A stretch of DNA of 15,725 bases, from NCBI GenBank assembly GCA_036277635.1, contig DASUMP010000037.1, forward strand, positions 1 through 15,725, read 5' to 3'. The DNA comes from DASUMP01 sp036277635 (GTDB lineage: Bacteria > Actinomycetota > Acidimicrobiia > IMCC26256 > PALSA-610). Shown here one piece after another: positions 6,183 through 13,477 of this stretch (within the stretch, counting starts at the first letter, position 1; every line of letters starts with the position of its first letter). The translations under genes were made by a program, and so were the position numbers. A model generated the notes under the pieces. The model was not told the origin of the DNA and ran no database searches. It saw nothing but the letters and a program-made list of their open reading frames with translations.

Positions 6183-7376
6183 TCAGCCGTCGTGGCTCCA
6201 GCGGGCCTCGACGAACATCGGCGACAGCCGCACGATCGCCCGCGGGACCCGCTCGATGTGCGAGCCGACGACCTGCATCGACCCGAGCGGCTGCCACGGC
6301 GACAGCTCGTGCTTCCAGCTCGACCCGAGATACGCGGCGAACCACAAGAAGTAGCCCCCGGCCGGCAGCGGCAGGTGCGGCATCTCGAGGCGCAGGTTCG
6401 TGGCGCCGGCCTCCAGGCGGGTGTCGTGGCGCAGCACGAAGATCGGGGTCGCCGCCCCCTGGCTCACGCCGATGAAGAGGCTGACCGTGCGCTCCTCGGC
6501 CACGTGGGCGGTGCACGAGATCGTGCACAGCTCGTTCGTGGTCGGCAGGGCGCCGTCGGGCCCTTCGACGTGCAGGTCGGTGAGGAGCACCTCTCCCCGC
6601 ACGTGGGCGCGCTCCTCGGCGTGCTTCTCGATCTCCTGGCGGTACTCGCCGAGCACCTCGTCGATCGTGCCGTCGGCGGCGAGACGCCCGTCGTTGAGCC
6701 ACAGGCCCCGCGTCGCGATCGCGCCGACGGCCGCGAGGTCGTGGGACACGAGGATCAGCGTCGTGCCGCTCTGCAGGACCTCGCGCATGCGCTCCAAGCA
6801 CTTCTGCTGGAACGACGCGTCGCCCACGGCGAGGACCTCGTCGACGATGAGCACCTCGGGCTCGAGAAACGCCGCGATCGCGAAGCCGATCCGCATCCGC
6901 ATGCCGCTCGAATAGAACTTCACCTTGCGGTCGATCGCGTCTTCGAGCTCGGCGAACGCGACGATCTCGTCGAAGCGCCGGGTGATGTCGCGGCGGCTCA
7001 ACCCGAGGAGCGAGCCGTAGACGGCGATGTTCTCGCGCCCCGACAGGTCGGGGTGGATGCCCGACACCACCTCGATGAGCGCGCCGACGCGCCCGCCGGT
7101 GCGCACTCGTCCGCTGTGCGGGAACATCACGCCGGAGATGATCTTCAGCAGCGTCGACTTGCCGGAGCCGTTGACGCCGACGAGTCCGATCGACTCGCCC
7201 GGCTCGGCGGTGAAGTCGATGTCCTTCAGGACCCATCGCCACGGACTCGCCTTCGCGGCGCCGCTCGCGCGCTGGCCGAGCCGCTCGAACAGGTCCTTTG
7301 CTCGTCGTTGCTTGCGCCGATCGGACCGGAACCGCTTCCAGACGTGCTCGACGGCGACCGCGCCGCTAGGCAACAT
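6183..7376 (-). CDS. Polysaccharide ABC exporter, ATP-binding subunit with Wzt-like C-terminal domain
   Basis: The 397-residue cytoplasmic ATPase powers export of a lipid-linked glycan with the adjacent permease. Visible motifs are Walker A GVNGSGKST (67-75), signature YSSGMRMR (155-162), Walker B VLIVDEVLAVGD (175-186) and the H-loop SHD (211-213). The SGMRMR signature and the VDEVLAVGD Walker B are hallmarks of the teichoic acid/O-antigen subfamily (TagH, RfbB, Wzt). Residues about 262-397 form an extra beta-rich domain (LFIGVSQG, PLPAGGYFLWFAAYLG) resembling the Wzt C-terminal domain that reads the end of the glycan before export; the glycan specificity is unknown. The basic insert before SPWRWVLKDI (residues 17-43) is longer than in many relatives. 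The ATG at 7376 overlaps the permease end by 11 bases. Confidence 0.93.
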   Translation of the reverse strand: MLPSGAVAVEHVWKRFRSDRRKQRRAKDLFERLGQRASGAAKASPWRWVLKDIDFTAEPGESIGLVGVNGSGKSTLLKIISGVMFPHSGRVRTGGRVGALIEVVSGIHPDLSGRENIAVYGSLLGLSRRDITRRFDEIVAFAELEDAIDRKVKFYSSGMRMRIGFAIAAFLEPEVLIVDEVLAVGDASFQQKCLERMREVLQSGTTLILVSHDLAAVGAIATRGLWLNDGRLAADGTIDEVLGEYRQEIEKHAEERAHVRGEVLLTDLHVEGPDGALPTTNELCTISCTAHVAEERTVSLFIGVSQGAATPIFVLRHDTRLEAGATNLRLEMPHLPLPAGGYFLWFAAYLGSSWKHELSPWQPLGSMQVVGSHIERVPRAIVRLSPMFVEARWSHDG

Positions 7377-8214
7377 CGGCGAATCCCGTCTCCATCTGCT
7401 TGAACGCGACGTACGCGCCCACGAGCAGCACCGCCGACGAACCCGCCGCGATCGACGTGTAGAGCGCGTTCGGCGCGTCGCCGTAGAGGACGCTGCGACG
7501 CAGCCCGTCGATCACCGCCGCGATCGGGTTCAGCCCGACGTAGAGGGTGCGCCACCGGGCCGCGACGTTCTCGACGCCGTACGCGATCGGGCTCACGAAC
7601 AACCCGAGCTGCAGGATCAGGGGGAGCGCGTGTCGCAGGTCGCGCAAGTACACGGTGGCGGCGGACACGAACAGCGTGACCGCGGTGGTGAACGCGAGGA
7701 GGATCAGCAGGAGCGGGATCGCCCAGTACGACGTGGCCGCGGGCGCCTGCGTGTAGATGGCGAACAAGGCGAACAGCGCGAGCGTGGCGCACGCGGAGTC
7801 GACGAGGCGCGTGGCGATGCTGGCGAGCGGGAACACCTCGCGAGGTGCGTACACCTTGTTGAGCAGCGCGGTGTTCGAGATGAGGCTGGTGCCGCCGGTG
7901 GAGACCGCCCCCTGGAAGAACGTCCAGGGGAGGAGCCCCACGTAGCTGAAGATCGGGTACGCGACCCCTTCGGTGTCGATCGAGGTGACCCGGCGCAAGA
8001 ACACGCTGAAGACGATCATCAGCGTGACCGGCGCGAGCAGCGCCCACGCGAATCCGAGCACGGTCTGGCTGTAGCGCGCCTTCAGCTCCCGCTCGGTGAG
8101 GCTGAGCACGACCACCCGGTCGGCCCACAGCTCGCGCATCGCGGCGCGGAAGTGGAGCGCCCGCCGGTAGCGCAGGTGCTCCGGCGGCTCCTCGAGCGCT
8201 GCCTCGTCGTTCAC
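7366..8214 (-). CDS. Polysaccharide ABC exporter, ABC-2 type permease subunit
   Basis: The 282-residue inner-membrane protein has the layout of Wzm/TagG permeases. An amphipathic N-terminal region contains LTERELKARYSQTVLGFAWALL (39-60), and the family pattern is (R)DL+xRY..S.LG..W.ll. About six membrane spans follow, at roughly 49-73, 85-105, 130-153, 163-190, 196-215 and 250-270. The re-entrant-type segment GLLPWTFFQGAVSTG (93-107) and YLRDLRHALPLILQ (189-202) are also typical. It forms the channel for the ATPase encoded next to it. GTG at 8214 was chosen because GGGGGAAC precedes it and the length matches the family. The frame extends to 8493, but that would overlap the divergent acetyltransferase gene with low-complexity sequence. 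Confidence 0.92.
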   Translation of the reverse strand: MNDEAALEEPPEHLRYRRALHFRAAMRELWADRVVVLSLTERELKARYSQTVLGFAWALLAPVTLMIVFSVFLRRVTSIDTEGVAYPIFSYVGLLPWTFFQGAVSTGGTSLISNTALLNKVYAPREVFPLASIATRLVDSACATLALFALFAIYTQAPAATSYWAIPLLLILLAFTTAVTLFVSAATVYLRDLRHALPLILQLGLFVSPIAYGVENVAARWRTLYVGLNPIAAVIDGLRRSVLYGDAPNALYTSIAAGSSAVLLVGAYVAFKQMETGFADVA

Positions 8215-8377
8215 GTTCCCCCAACGGCTCGCGGTGTCGACCTTCCCCACGCGGCCACCGGACGGGGCATCGTAGGCGCGCCGCGCGGCGCCCCCGACCG
8301 GGGAACGGTCCGGGTCGGGCCGGTGGACGCGTAGCGTTGGCCGACCGGCTGCGTCCGCAGCCGCGATCGAGGCGCCG
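8215..8377. other. Divergent intergenic region between exporter and glycosyltransferase operons
   Basis: This 163-base gap must hold the promoters for both the exporter operon (minus) and the acetyltransferase-glycosyltransferase operon (plus). No convincing -35/-10 pair was found on either strand. A weak minus-strand candidate -10 is TACGAT near 8268-8273. A small inverted repeat GACCG-N5-CGGTC lies at 8296-8310, and the octamer CCGACCGG occurs at both 8294-8301 and 8341-8348. These are too short to be more than candidates in GC-rich DNA. GAGG at 8369-8372 is the ribosome site of the plus-strand gene. Confidence 0.4.
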
Positions 8378-9028
8378 ATGCCGACCGACACCCCCGAACC
8401 CGTCCTCGCCCCGCCGCACGCGCCCGCGCGGCGCGTCGCGCTGCTCGTGCGCATGGCGTGGTACGTGCCGATGCTCGTGGGGATGCTCGTCACGAACCGG
8501 CGCGCCGTCGTGCGCGCCGACGTCGCCCGCTGGGTGGCGGTCGTGCGTCCGGCGTGCCCGCGGGGCTGGGAGCTCGTCGCGCTCCTCGGCGGCTACCCCG
8601 AGTTCCGCACGCTCTACTGCTACCGGCTCCGGCGCGGGAACCTCGCCGGTGCCGCGCTCGCCCGGGTGCTCGCGGTCGTGTATCCCGGCGAGCGCACCTT
8701 GCACCTCGCGTGCTCCGAGATCGGCCCGGGTCTGTTCATCCAGCACGGCTTCGCCACGATCGTCGCCGCGTCGCGGGTCGGCGCGAACTGCTGGATCAAC
8801 CAGCAGGTCACGATCGGCTTCGACCGGCCCGGCGCGCGGCCGGTGCTCGGCGACGGCGTGTCGGTGCACGCGGGGGCGAAGGTGCTCGGCGCGGTCACCG
8901 TGGGCGACGGGGCGCGCATCGGTGCCAACGCCGTCGTGCTCCACGACGTCCCCGCGGGCAGCACCGCGGTGGGCGTGCCGGCGCGGATCCTGCCGCCGAA
9001 GGCGCAGCGCGCCGGCCACGGGGACTGA
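8378..9028 (+). CDS. Serine acetyltransferase-like hexapeptide (left-handed beta-helix) O-acetyltransferase
   Basis: The 216-residue protein has an N-terminal helical part (about 18-110, with the hydrophobic run WYVPMLVGMLV) and a C-terminal left-handed beta-helix (about 113-202). The helix shows imperfect hexapeptide turns such as IGPGLF, VGANCW, LGDGVS, LGAVTV, VGDGAR and IGANAV, ending GVPARI. H123 in FIQHGFATIV matches the catalytic histidine of serine acetyltransferases and the related capsule/colanic-acid acetyltransferases. Because it heads a glycosyltransferase operon, acetyl transfer from acetyl-CoA to a glycan is more likely than a role in cysteine synthesis, but this is context only. 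The ATG has GAGG five bases upstream. The next gene starts nine bases after its stop. Confidence 0.87.
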   Translation: MPTDTPEPVLAPPHAPARRVALLVRMAWYVPMLVGMLVTNRRAVVRADVARWVAVVRPACPRGWELVALLGGYPEFRTLYCYRLRRGNLAGAALARVLAVVYPGERTLHLACSEIGPGLFIQHGFATIVAASRVGANCWINQQVTIGFDRPGARPVLGDGVSVHAGAKVLGAVTVGDGARIGANAVVLHDVPAGSTAVGVPARILPPKAQRAGHGD

Positions 9029-9037
9029 TCGGTCGGC

Positions 9038-10180
9038 GTGCGGATCTACTGGTACTGGCCGTTCGCGCGCCCCGAAGAGCTCGTGCTCGCCGAGTCGGTG
9101 CCGCGCCCGCACGACGTGCTCGTCGTCCACACGATCGCCGGTCGGGTCGAGCCCGGCGCGACGCGCTCGGTCGCCGACGTCGCGTCCGCCGTCGAGGTGC
9201 GGGCGACGCTGCCCGGCCACGAGACGCGGCGCGAGCGGTCGGTCGGGTGGCTCGCGTCGCGAGCGCGCACGTACCTCCAGCGGGTGCGCGCCCGCCGCAC
9301 CGCGGTGGTCGCCGGTGGTTTCGACGTCGCGCACATCGTGTACCTGAACTACTTCACCGACTGGTACGCGCTGCGCCGGCTGCGGCGTTCGGTGCCGGTC
9401 GTCTGCGACGTGCACGACGTCGTGCCCCACCAGGCGCGCGTGCCGCGCCGGCTCGAACGGGCCCTGCTCGCCCGGCAGTACGCCGCCGCGACGGCGATCG
9501 TCGTGCACCACGACGCGGTGCGCGACCAGCTCGTGCGCGACTTTCCGGTGGATCGTGATCGTGTCGCGGTGGTGCCGTGGCCGATCTTCCCCGTGCGCGC
9601 GGAACCCCGGAGCGCGCCGCAGGCGACCCGTCGCGTGCTCGTGTTCGGGACGTTGCGGCGCAACAAGGGCATCGACGTGTTCCTCGACGCGACGGCACGG
9701 CTGCGCGAGCGCGCCGACATCGAGTTCACGATCGCGGGCCGCGGCTTCCCCGACGTCGAAGACGCGGTGCGCGCCGCCGCGGCGCGCGACCCGCGCGTGC
9801 GCGCCGAGGTCGGCTACGTCGACGCGGCCCACAAGGACGAGCTGTTCCGATCGGCCGACCTCGTCGTGCTGCCCTATACGACGTTCGCGTCGCAGAGCGC
9901 GGTGCTCCACGACGCGTACGCGCACCACCGACCCGTCGTCGTCACCGACGTGGGCGCGCTCGGCGTGAGCGTGCGCACCGACGGCACCGGCATCGTCGTC
10001 GCGCCGTCGGATCCGGCGGCCCTCGCGAGCGCGATCGTCGCCGCGCTCGACGACCCCGAGCGCTGGGCGGCCCGGGCCGAGCGCGCCGGCGCGATCGCGC
10101 GCGAGCGCCACCCCGAGGTCGTCGGCGCTGCGCTGCGCGCGCTCTACGACCGCGTCGTCGCCGCGGAGGTCGCGCGGTGA
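9038..10180 (+). CDS. Glycosyltransferase, GT-B fold, family 4-like
   Basis: The 380-residue protein transfers a sugar from a nucleotide donor during glycan assembly. The N-terminal acceptor domain contains VVCDVHDVVPHQARVP (120-135), a pattern common in family 4 enzymes. The C-terminal donor domain starts VLVFGTLRRNKGIDVFLDA (200-218) and continues with TIAGRGFPD, SADLVVLPYTTFASQSAVLHDAYAH and RPVVVTDVGALG. The usual EX7E motif is not intact: the region reads SQSAVLHDAY, with Asp where a Glu is frequent. Donor and acceptor cannot be predicted. The GTG start lies nine bases after the acetyltransferase stop, and the TGA overlaps the next gene's GTG (GTGA), so the three plus-strand genes form one unit. 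Confidence 0.87.
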   Translation: MRIYWYWPFARPEELVLAESVPRPHDVLVVHTIAGRVEPGATRSVADVASAVEVRATLPGHETRRERSVGWLASRARTYLQRVRARRTAVVAGGFDVAHIVYLNYFTDWYALRRLRRSVPVVCDVHDVVPHQARVPRRLERALLARQYAAATAIVVHHDAVRDQLVRDFPVDRDRVAVVPWPIFPVRAEPRSAPQATRRVLVFGTLRRNKGIDVFLDATARLRERADIEFTIAGRGFPDVEDAVRAAAARDPRVRAEVGYVDAAHKDELFRSADLVVLPYTTFASQSAVLHDAYAHHRPVVVTDVGALGVSVRTDGTGIVVAPSDPAALASAIVAALDDPERWAARAERAGAIARERHPEVVGAALRALYDRVVAAEVAR

Positions 10181-10953
10181 GCGGGGCGGGTGCTGCGAAC
10201 GTGCGCGTGCACGTCGCGAGCATCGACACCGCGCCGGTCACCGAGCTGTGCATCCGCACGATGCGGCGCCTCGCCGGCGCGCCGTTCGAGCTCGTGGTCG
10301 GCGACTGCGGGTCCACCGACGGCAGCCTCGAGATGCTCGAGCGCTTCGCGGCGGCCGGGTGGTTGGAGCTCGAGGTCGCTCCGAACGGTCGGCGTCATGC
10401 CGAGTGGCTCGACCAGTGGTTCGCGTCGTGCCCCACTCGCTACGCGGTCTTCGCCGACTCCGACGTGGAGTTCCGCCGGGAGGGCTGGTTGCGCGACATG
10501 CTCGCGGCCGCCGCCGCGCACGACGCGGCGCTCGTCGCCACCCGCATCCAAGCCGTCGACGGCGTGGCGTACCGCCATCCGGTCACCGGCGCGGCGCGGC
10601 TGCTCGCGGCGCGCCCCGAGCCGTGGTTGGTGCTCCTCGACGTGGAAGCGCTGCGGGGCCGGGTCACCGCCGGGTTCGGCTACCGAGACGAGCCCGCCCC
10701 CGACGTGCCCGGCGGCAAGATCGCCTACGACGTCGGCGCCGCGTTCTTCCGCGACCTCGACGCGCAAGGCCTGCGGTGGGTCGAGATGCCGCCCGACTTC
10801 GCGCGCGCGTACCACCACTACGGCGGGCTGTCGTGGCAGCGGCCGGATCGCGGGATCGCGTTCGGACGGCGGATGAAGCAAGCGGTGAAGCGCGCGGCCG
10901 TCGAAGCGCGGCTGCGGCGCGAGCGCCGGCGTGCGGGCCCCGACACGCCCTGA
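10177..10953 (+). CDS. Glycosyltransferase, GT-A fold, family 2-like
   Basis: The 258-residue protein begins with a Rossmann-like GT-A domain. FELVVGDCGSTDGSLEMLERF (37-57) is the nucleotide-binding start typical of family 2, and VFADSDVEF (91-99) carries the metal-binding DxD equivalent (D94, D96). Later parts include GGKIAYDVGAAFFRDL (179-194) and a basic C-terminal helix rich in Arg and Lys (232-253) that could contact the membrane. There is no transmembrane segment. Start GTG 10177 overlaps the previous stop by four bases; the open frame before it is a shadow of the GT-B gene. It ends three bases from the convergent sulfotransferase gene. The sugar specificity is unknown. Confidence 0.85.
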   Translation: MSGAGAANVRVHVASIDTAPVTELCIRTMRRLAGAPFELVVGDCGSTDGSLEMLERFAAAGWLELEVAPNGRRHAEWLDQWFASCPTRYAVFADSDVEFRREGWLRDMLAAAAAHDAALVATRIQAVDGVAYRHPVTGAARLLAARPEPWLVLLDVEALRGRVTAGFGYRDEPAPDVPGGKIAYDVGAAFFRDLDAQGLRWVEMPPDFARAYHHYGGLSWQRPDRGIAFGRRMKQAVKRAAVEARLRRERRRAGPDTP

Positions 10954-10956
10954 CAC

Positions 10957-11925
10957 TCACCCGGTCGGACGTGCCAACCAGGCGGTGCCGTCGCGGATCG
11001 CGTCGTCGAACCCGAGGCCGGGCGGGAACGCGCCGAGCGCGCCGATCGCGTCGCGCACTTCGTCGTCGGTGAGCGTGCGCTGCCACTTGTCGACGAGCTC
11101 GCTCGTGACGCGCCGGGTCACGTAGCGCTCCCCGGGTTGGTTCGACGCCTCGACGTACGCCGCGGCTGCGGTCGAGAACTCGAGCCCGAGCGTCGCCGCG
11201 AGCGCGCCGAGCCCGGTGAGCGGATCCGACAGCAGCTCCTCGTGCCGCACCGCGAGCCAGTCGGGGTGGCGGGTGCGCGCGTCGTGCAACGCGCCGGTGA
11301 GGACGGCGTACGACATCGCGCGCTGGGCCATCCGGGGCACGTCGTCGACCGGGAGCGCGATGCCCCAGGCCCGAGCCGCGAACTCGGCGAGGTGCGCGAG
11401 CGAGTCGGGCCGGGCGCCGTGCCCGAGCTGCTTCCAGCTCGCGAGGACGTTGAGCCCGTGGCGTTCGACGACCACGACCCGCGGCGCGAAGCGCGTCGCG
11501 ATCCACTCGGCCGCGAGGCACGCGTGGACCGACTTCACCACGACGTGCTGCGACGGCGCCGCCCCGAGCGGCTGGGCCAACGCGACCGCGAGGCGCAGCG
11601 CGGGGGTGACGCGCTCGCCGGTGCGGGCAGTGGTGCGGTCGCGCAGCGACGCCTGGTCGAAGAGCCGCTTGGTCAGCCGGGCCCGGGCCGAGCGCGAACG
11701 GTGACCGCCCGCGAACGCGCCCGCCCAGAGGCGCTCGTAGTCGCGCGCGACGTCGTGCGGGTCGAGGGCGAGGTGCACCGGCCGGCCCCGCTTGGCGCGC
11801 AGCGCGAACACCTCGCTGGTGCCGTCGGGCTCGTGCACGTAGCGCGTGTCGGTGCAGCGGCCGAGCGCCTGGGCGATCCACGTGGTGCCCGACCGCGGCG
11901 GGCCGACGACGAGCACGCGGGTCAC
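10957..11925 (-). CDS. PAPS-dependent sulfotransferase family protein
   Basis: The 322-residue protein has the 5'-phosphosulfate loop PPRSGTTW at residues 9-16, directly after the first strand, then HEPD (31-34). It also has the 3'-phosphate-binding segment RHGLNVLASW (155-164), with R155 and S163 at the canonical spacing. HVVVKSVHACLAAEWI (127-142) supplies the strand and helix before it. Family members move sulfate from PAPS to hydroxyl or amino groups of carbohydrates, lipids or small molecules; in this locus a glycan acceptor is most likely. The GTG start at 11925 lacks a strong ribosome site and lies 40 bases after the upstream PLP gene, so it may be co-transcribed with it. It converges tail-to-tail with the GT-A gene, with only three bases between stops. 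Confidence 0.86.
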   Translation of the reverse strand: MTRVLVVGPPRSGTTWIAQALGRCTDTRYVHEPDGTSEVFALRAKRGRPVHLALDPHDVARDYERLWAGAFAGGHRSRSARARLTKRLFDQASLRDRTTARTGERVTPALRLAVALAQPLGAAPSQHVVVKSVHACLAAEWIATRFAPRVVVVERHGLNVLASWKQLGHGARPDSLAHLAEFAARAWGIALPVDDVPRMAQRAMSYAVLTGALHDARTRHPDWLAVRHEELLSDPLTGLGALAATLGLEFSTAAAAYVEASNQPGERYVTRRVTSELVDKWQRTLTDDEVRDAIGALGAFPPGLGFDDAIRDGTAWLARPTG

Positions 11926-11965
11926 GAGCGGCGAGCGTACCGGGGGCGTCGCGCCGCGACGCCGG

Positions 11966-13477
11966 TCAGGCGAGGACGAGGTCGGGCAGCAGCTCGCCGA
12001 GGGTCGCGACGACGATCGCCGCGGTTCGCTCGGCCGCGCGCACCGGGTCGGGGTCGTCGAGCAGCGGCCGCGACACCGTGGTCGCGCCGATCGCGTACCG
12101 CAGCACCGCCGCGCCGCCGGTGCCGAACTGGACCGGTTGACCGAGCTGCACGCCGGGGTTCCTCACGAGCACCGCGTACGCCTCGGCCAGTGCGGCGCGA
12201 TCGTGCAGCTCGCCGGTGGCGTCGCGCAGCCCGAACGACATGATCGTGGCGTCGGGCCCCTCGATCGGCTGGACGCGTGGGAGGCGGGCGAGGCCGTCGA
12301 AGATCGCGGGGTACAACCGCTCGGCGAACAGCTCGCGATCGGCAGCCGGGATCGATCGCAGCCGTTCGAGCTCGGCGAGCGCGACGGCCCAGCGGGCGAG
12401 GAGCCCGAGGTTCGCGGGCTCGGCGTCGGGGAGCAGCGGGCGCAACGCCGGCGGGAGGTCGGCCGCGCTCACGAAGTCGCGCAGACCCTCGGGCAGGGTC
12501 GCGCCCGTGTCGAGCGCGGCGTGCGCGTCGGCCGCGAACGCGTCGTCGAGGAGGAGCACCCCGCAGAACGGCGGCGCGCCCATCGCCTTCGAGCCGGTGA
12601 GCGAGACCGACGCGCCCGCGCGCAGGAACGCGCGCACCTCGGCGGCGGAGCAGCGCGCCTGGGCGGCGTCGACCACGACCCGCACGTCGTCGGGGTGCCG
12701 TTCGCGCCACAGGCGGATCCAGCTCGGGTCGAGCTGGCGCAACCCGGTCTTCGACCCCGCCATCGCGTGCACGAGCACGCGTTCGCCGCACTCGATCGCG
12801 TGCTCGACGAACGCCTCCACTTCGGCTTCCACGTCGAAGGCGCGCCGCGCCCGCCCGCGCGCGTCGCGCAGCTCGACGTCGACCAGTCCGACGCGTTCGG
12901 TGCCGAACCCGGCGATCGGCGCGCCCCGCTCGACCTCGTCGCGCATCGGCGCGCGCGTGCTGGAGTGGCGCCCGCCGGCGGCGAGGAACGTCCCCGATCC
13001 GGCTTCGACCGCGCCGACGACCACGTTGCGCAGCAGCCGGTCGGTGCCGGCGAGGGTGAGCGCGGTGACGAGCGACTCGGCGTCGGTGCCCGACGCGGTG
13101 AGCACGACGCGATCGGCGGCGCGTTCGGGCAGGCCGTAGCGCTCGAGCAGCGGCCCGACGACGCGTGCGCGCAGCGTGTCCGGCGACGGCAGCGCGCCGG
13201 TGTGGTCGAGCTCGCGTTGCACCCGCGTGACGAACGCGCGGGCGTCGCCGAGCGCGAGGCCGTCGGGCGGCGACGCGGTGCACGACGACCCGCGCACCAC
13301 CGGATCGAGGTCGGCGAGGGGATAGCCGTAGGCGTTGACGCTCCCGCGCGGGACTTGGCGGTCGTCGCCGCCGATCGCGAGCAGCTCCTCGACCGGGCGG
13401 GCGAGCAGCTCGCGGGCGGCCGAGGCGGGCGTGGCCGCGTGGCGCAACGCCGCCGACCAGGTGCGGGACGCGCTCAT
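11966..13477 (-). CDS. Fold-type I PLP-dependent enzyme, class V-like, of unassigned reaction
   Basis: The 503-residue protein shows the fold-type I landmarks. VLTASGTDAES (125-135) is the phosphate-binding loop, VVVDAAQARC (267-276) holds the aspartate D270 that pairs with the pyridine nitrogen, and VSLTGSKAMGAPPFCG (291-306) carries the presumptive PLP lysine K297. LRYAIGATT (459-467) could bind a substrate carboxylate. The TGSK context is closest to class V aminotransferase or kynureninase-type enzymes, but it does not fit a family I can name. The protein is about 80-100 residues longer than many class V members. The ATG at 13477 overlaps the preceding decarboxylase/lyase stop by ATGA, implying that the two PLP enzymes are made together and perhaps act on the same metabolite. 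Reaction unknown. Confidence 0.78.
   Translation of the reverse strand: MSASRTWSAALRHAATPASAARELLARPVEELLAIGGDDRQVPRGSVNAYGYPLADLDPVVRGSSCTASPPDGLALGDARAFVTRVQRELDHTGALPSPDTLRARVVGPLLERYGLPERAADRVVLTASGTDAESLVTALTLAGTDRLLRNVVVGAVEAGSGTFLAAGGRHSSTRAPMRDEVERGAPIAGFGTERVGLVDVELRDARGRARRAFDVEAEVEAFVEHAIECGERVLVHAMAGSKTGLRQLDPSWIRLWRERHPDDVRVVVDAAQARCSAAEVRAFLRAGASVSLTGSKAMGAPPFCGVLLLDDAFAADAHAALDTGATLPEGLRDFVSAADLPPALRPLLPDAEPANLGLLARWAVALAELERLRSIPAADRELFAERLYPAIFDGLARLPRVQPIEGPDATIMSFGLRDATGELHDRAALAEAYAVLVRNPGVQLGQPVQFGTGGAAVLRYAIGATTVSRPLLDDPDPVRAAERTAAIVVATLGELLPDLVLA

Noticed and set aside
6133..6354. A 73-residue plus-strand open frame starting in the gap before the kinase gene, considered as a possible precursor peptide
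   Set aside because: Most of it is antisense to the ABC ATPase gene, it has no ribosome site, and it lacks a leader/core pattern.
6192..7403. A 403-residue open frame on the plus strand
   Set aside because: It is antisense to the ABC ATPase, whose Walker A, signature and Walker B motifs are intact.
8215..8493. N-terminal extension of the permease up to 8493
   Set aside because: It would overlap the divergent acetyltransferase gene and add about 93 low-complexity residues not seen in the family; the GTG at 8214 gives normal length.
7226..10111. A 961-residue open frame on the minus strand
   Set aside because: It runs antisense to the acetyltransferase and GT-B genes and through the permease. 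It has biased low-complexity composition (Arg, Asp, His, Ala) and no domain; the genes in the other frames have clear motifs.
10940..10970. Possible terminator between the convergent GT-A and sulfotransferase genes
   Set aside because: Only three bases separate the stops, and no hairpin with a T-run is present.
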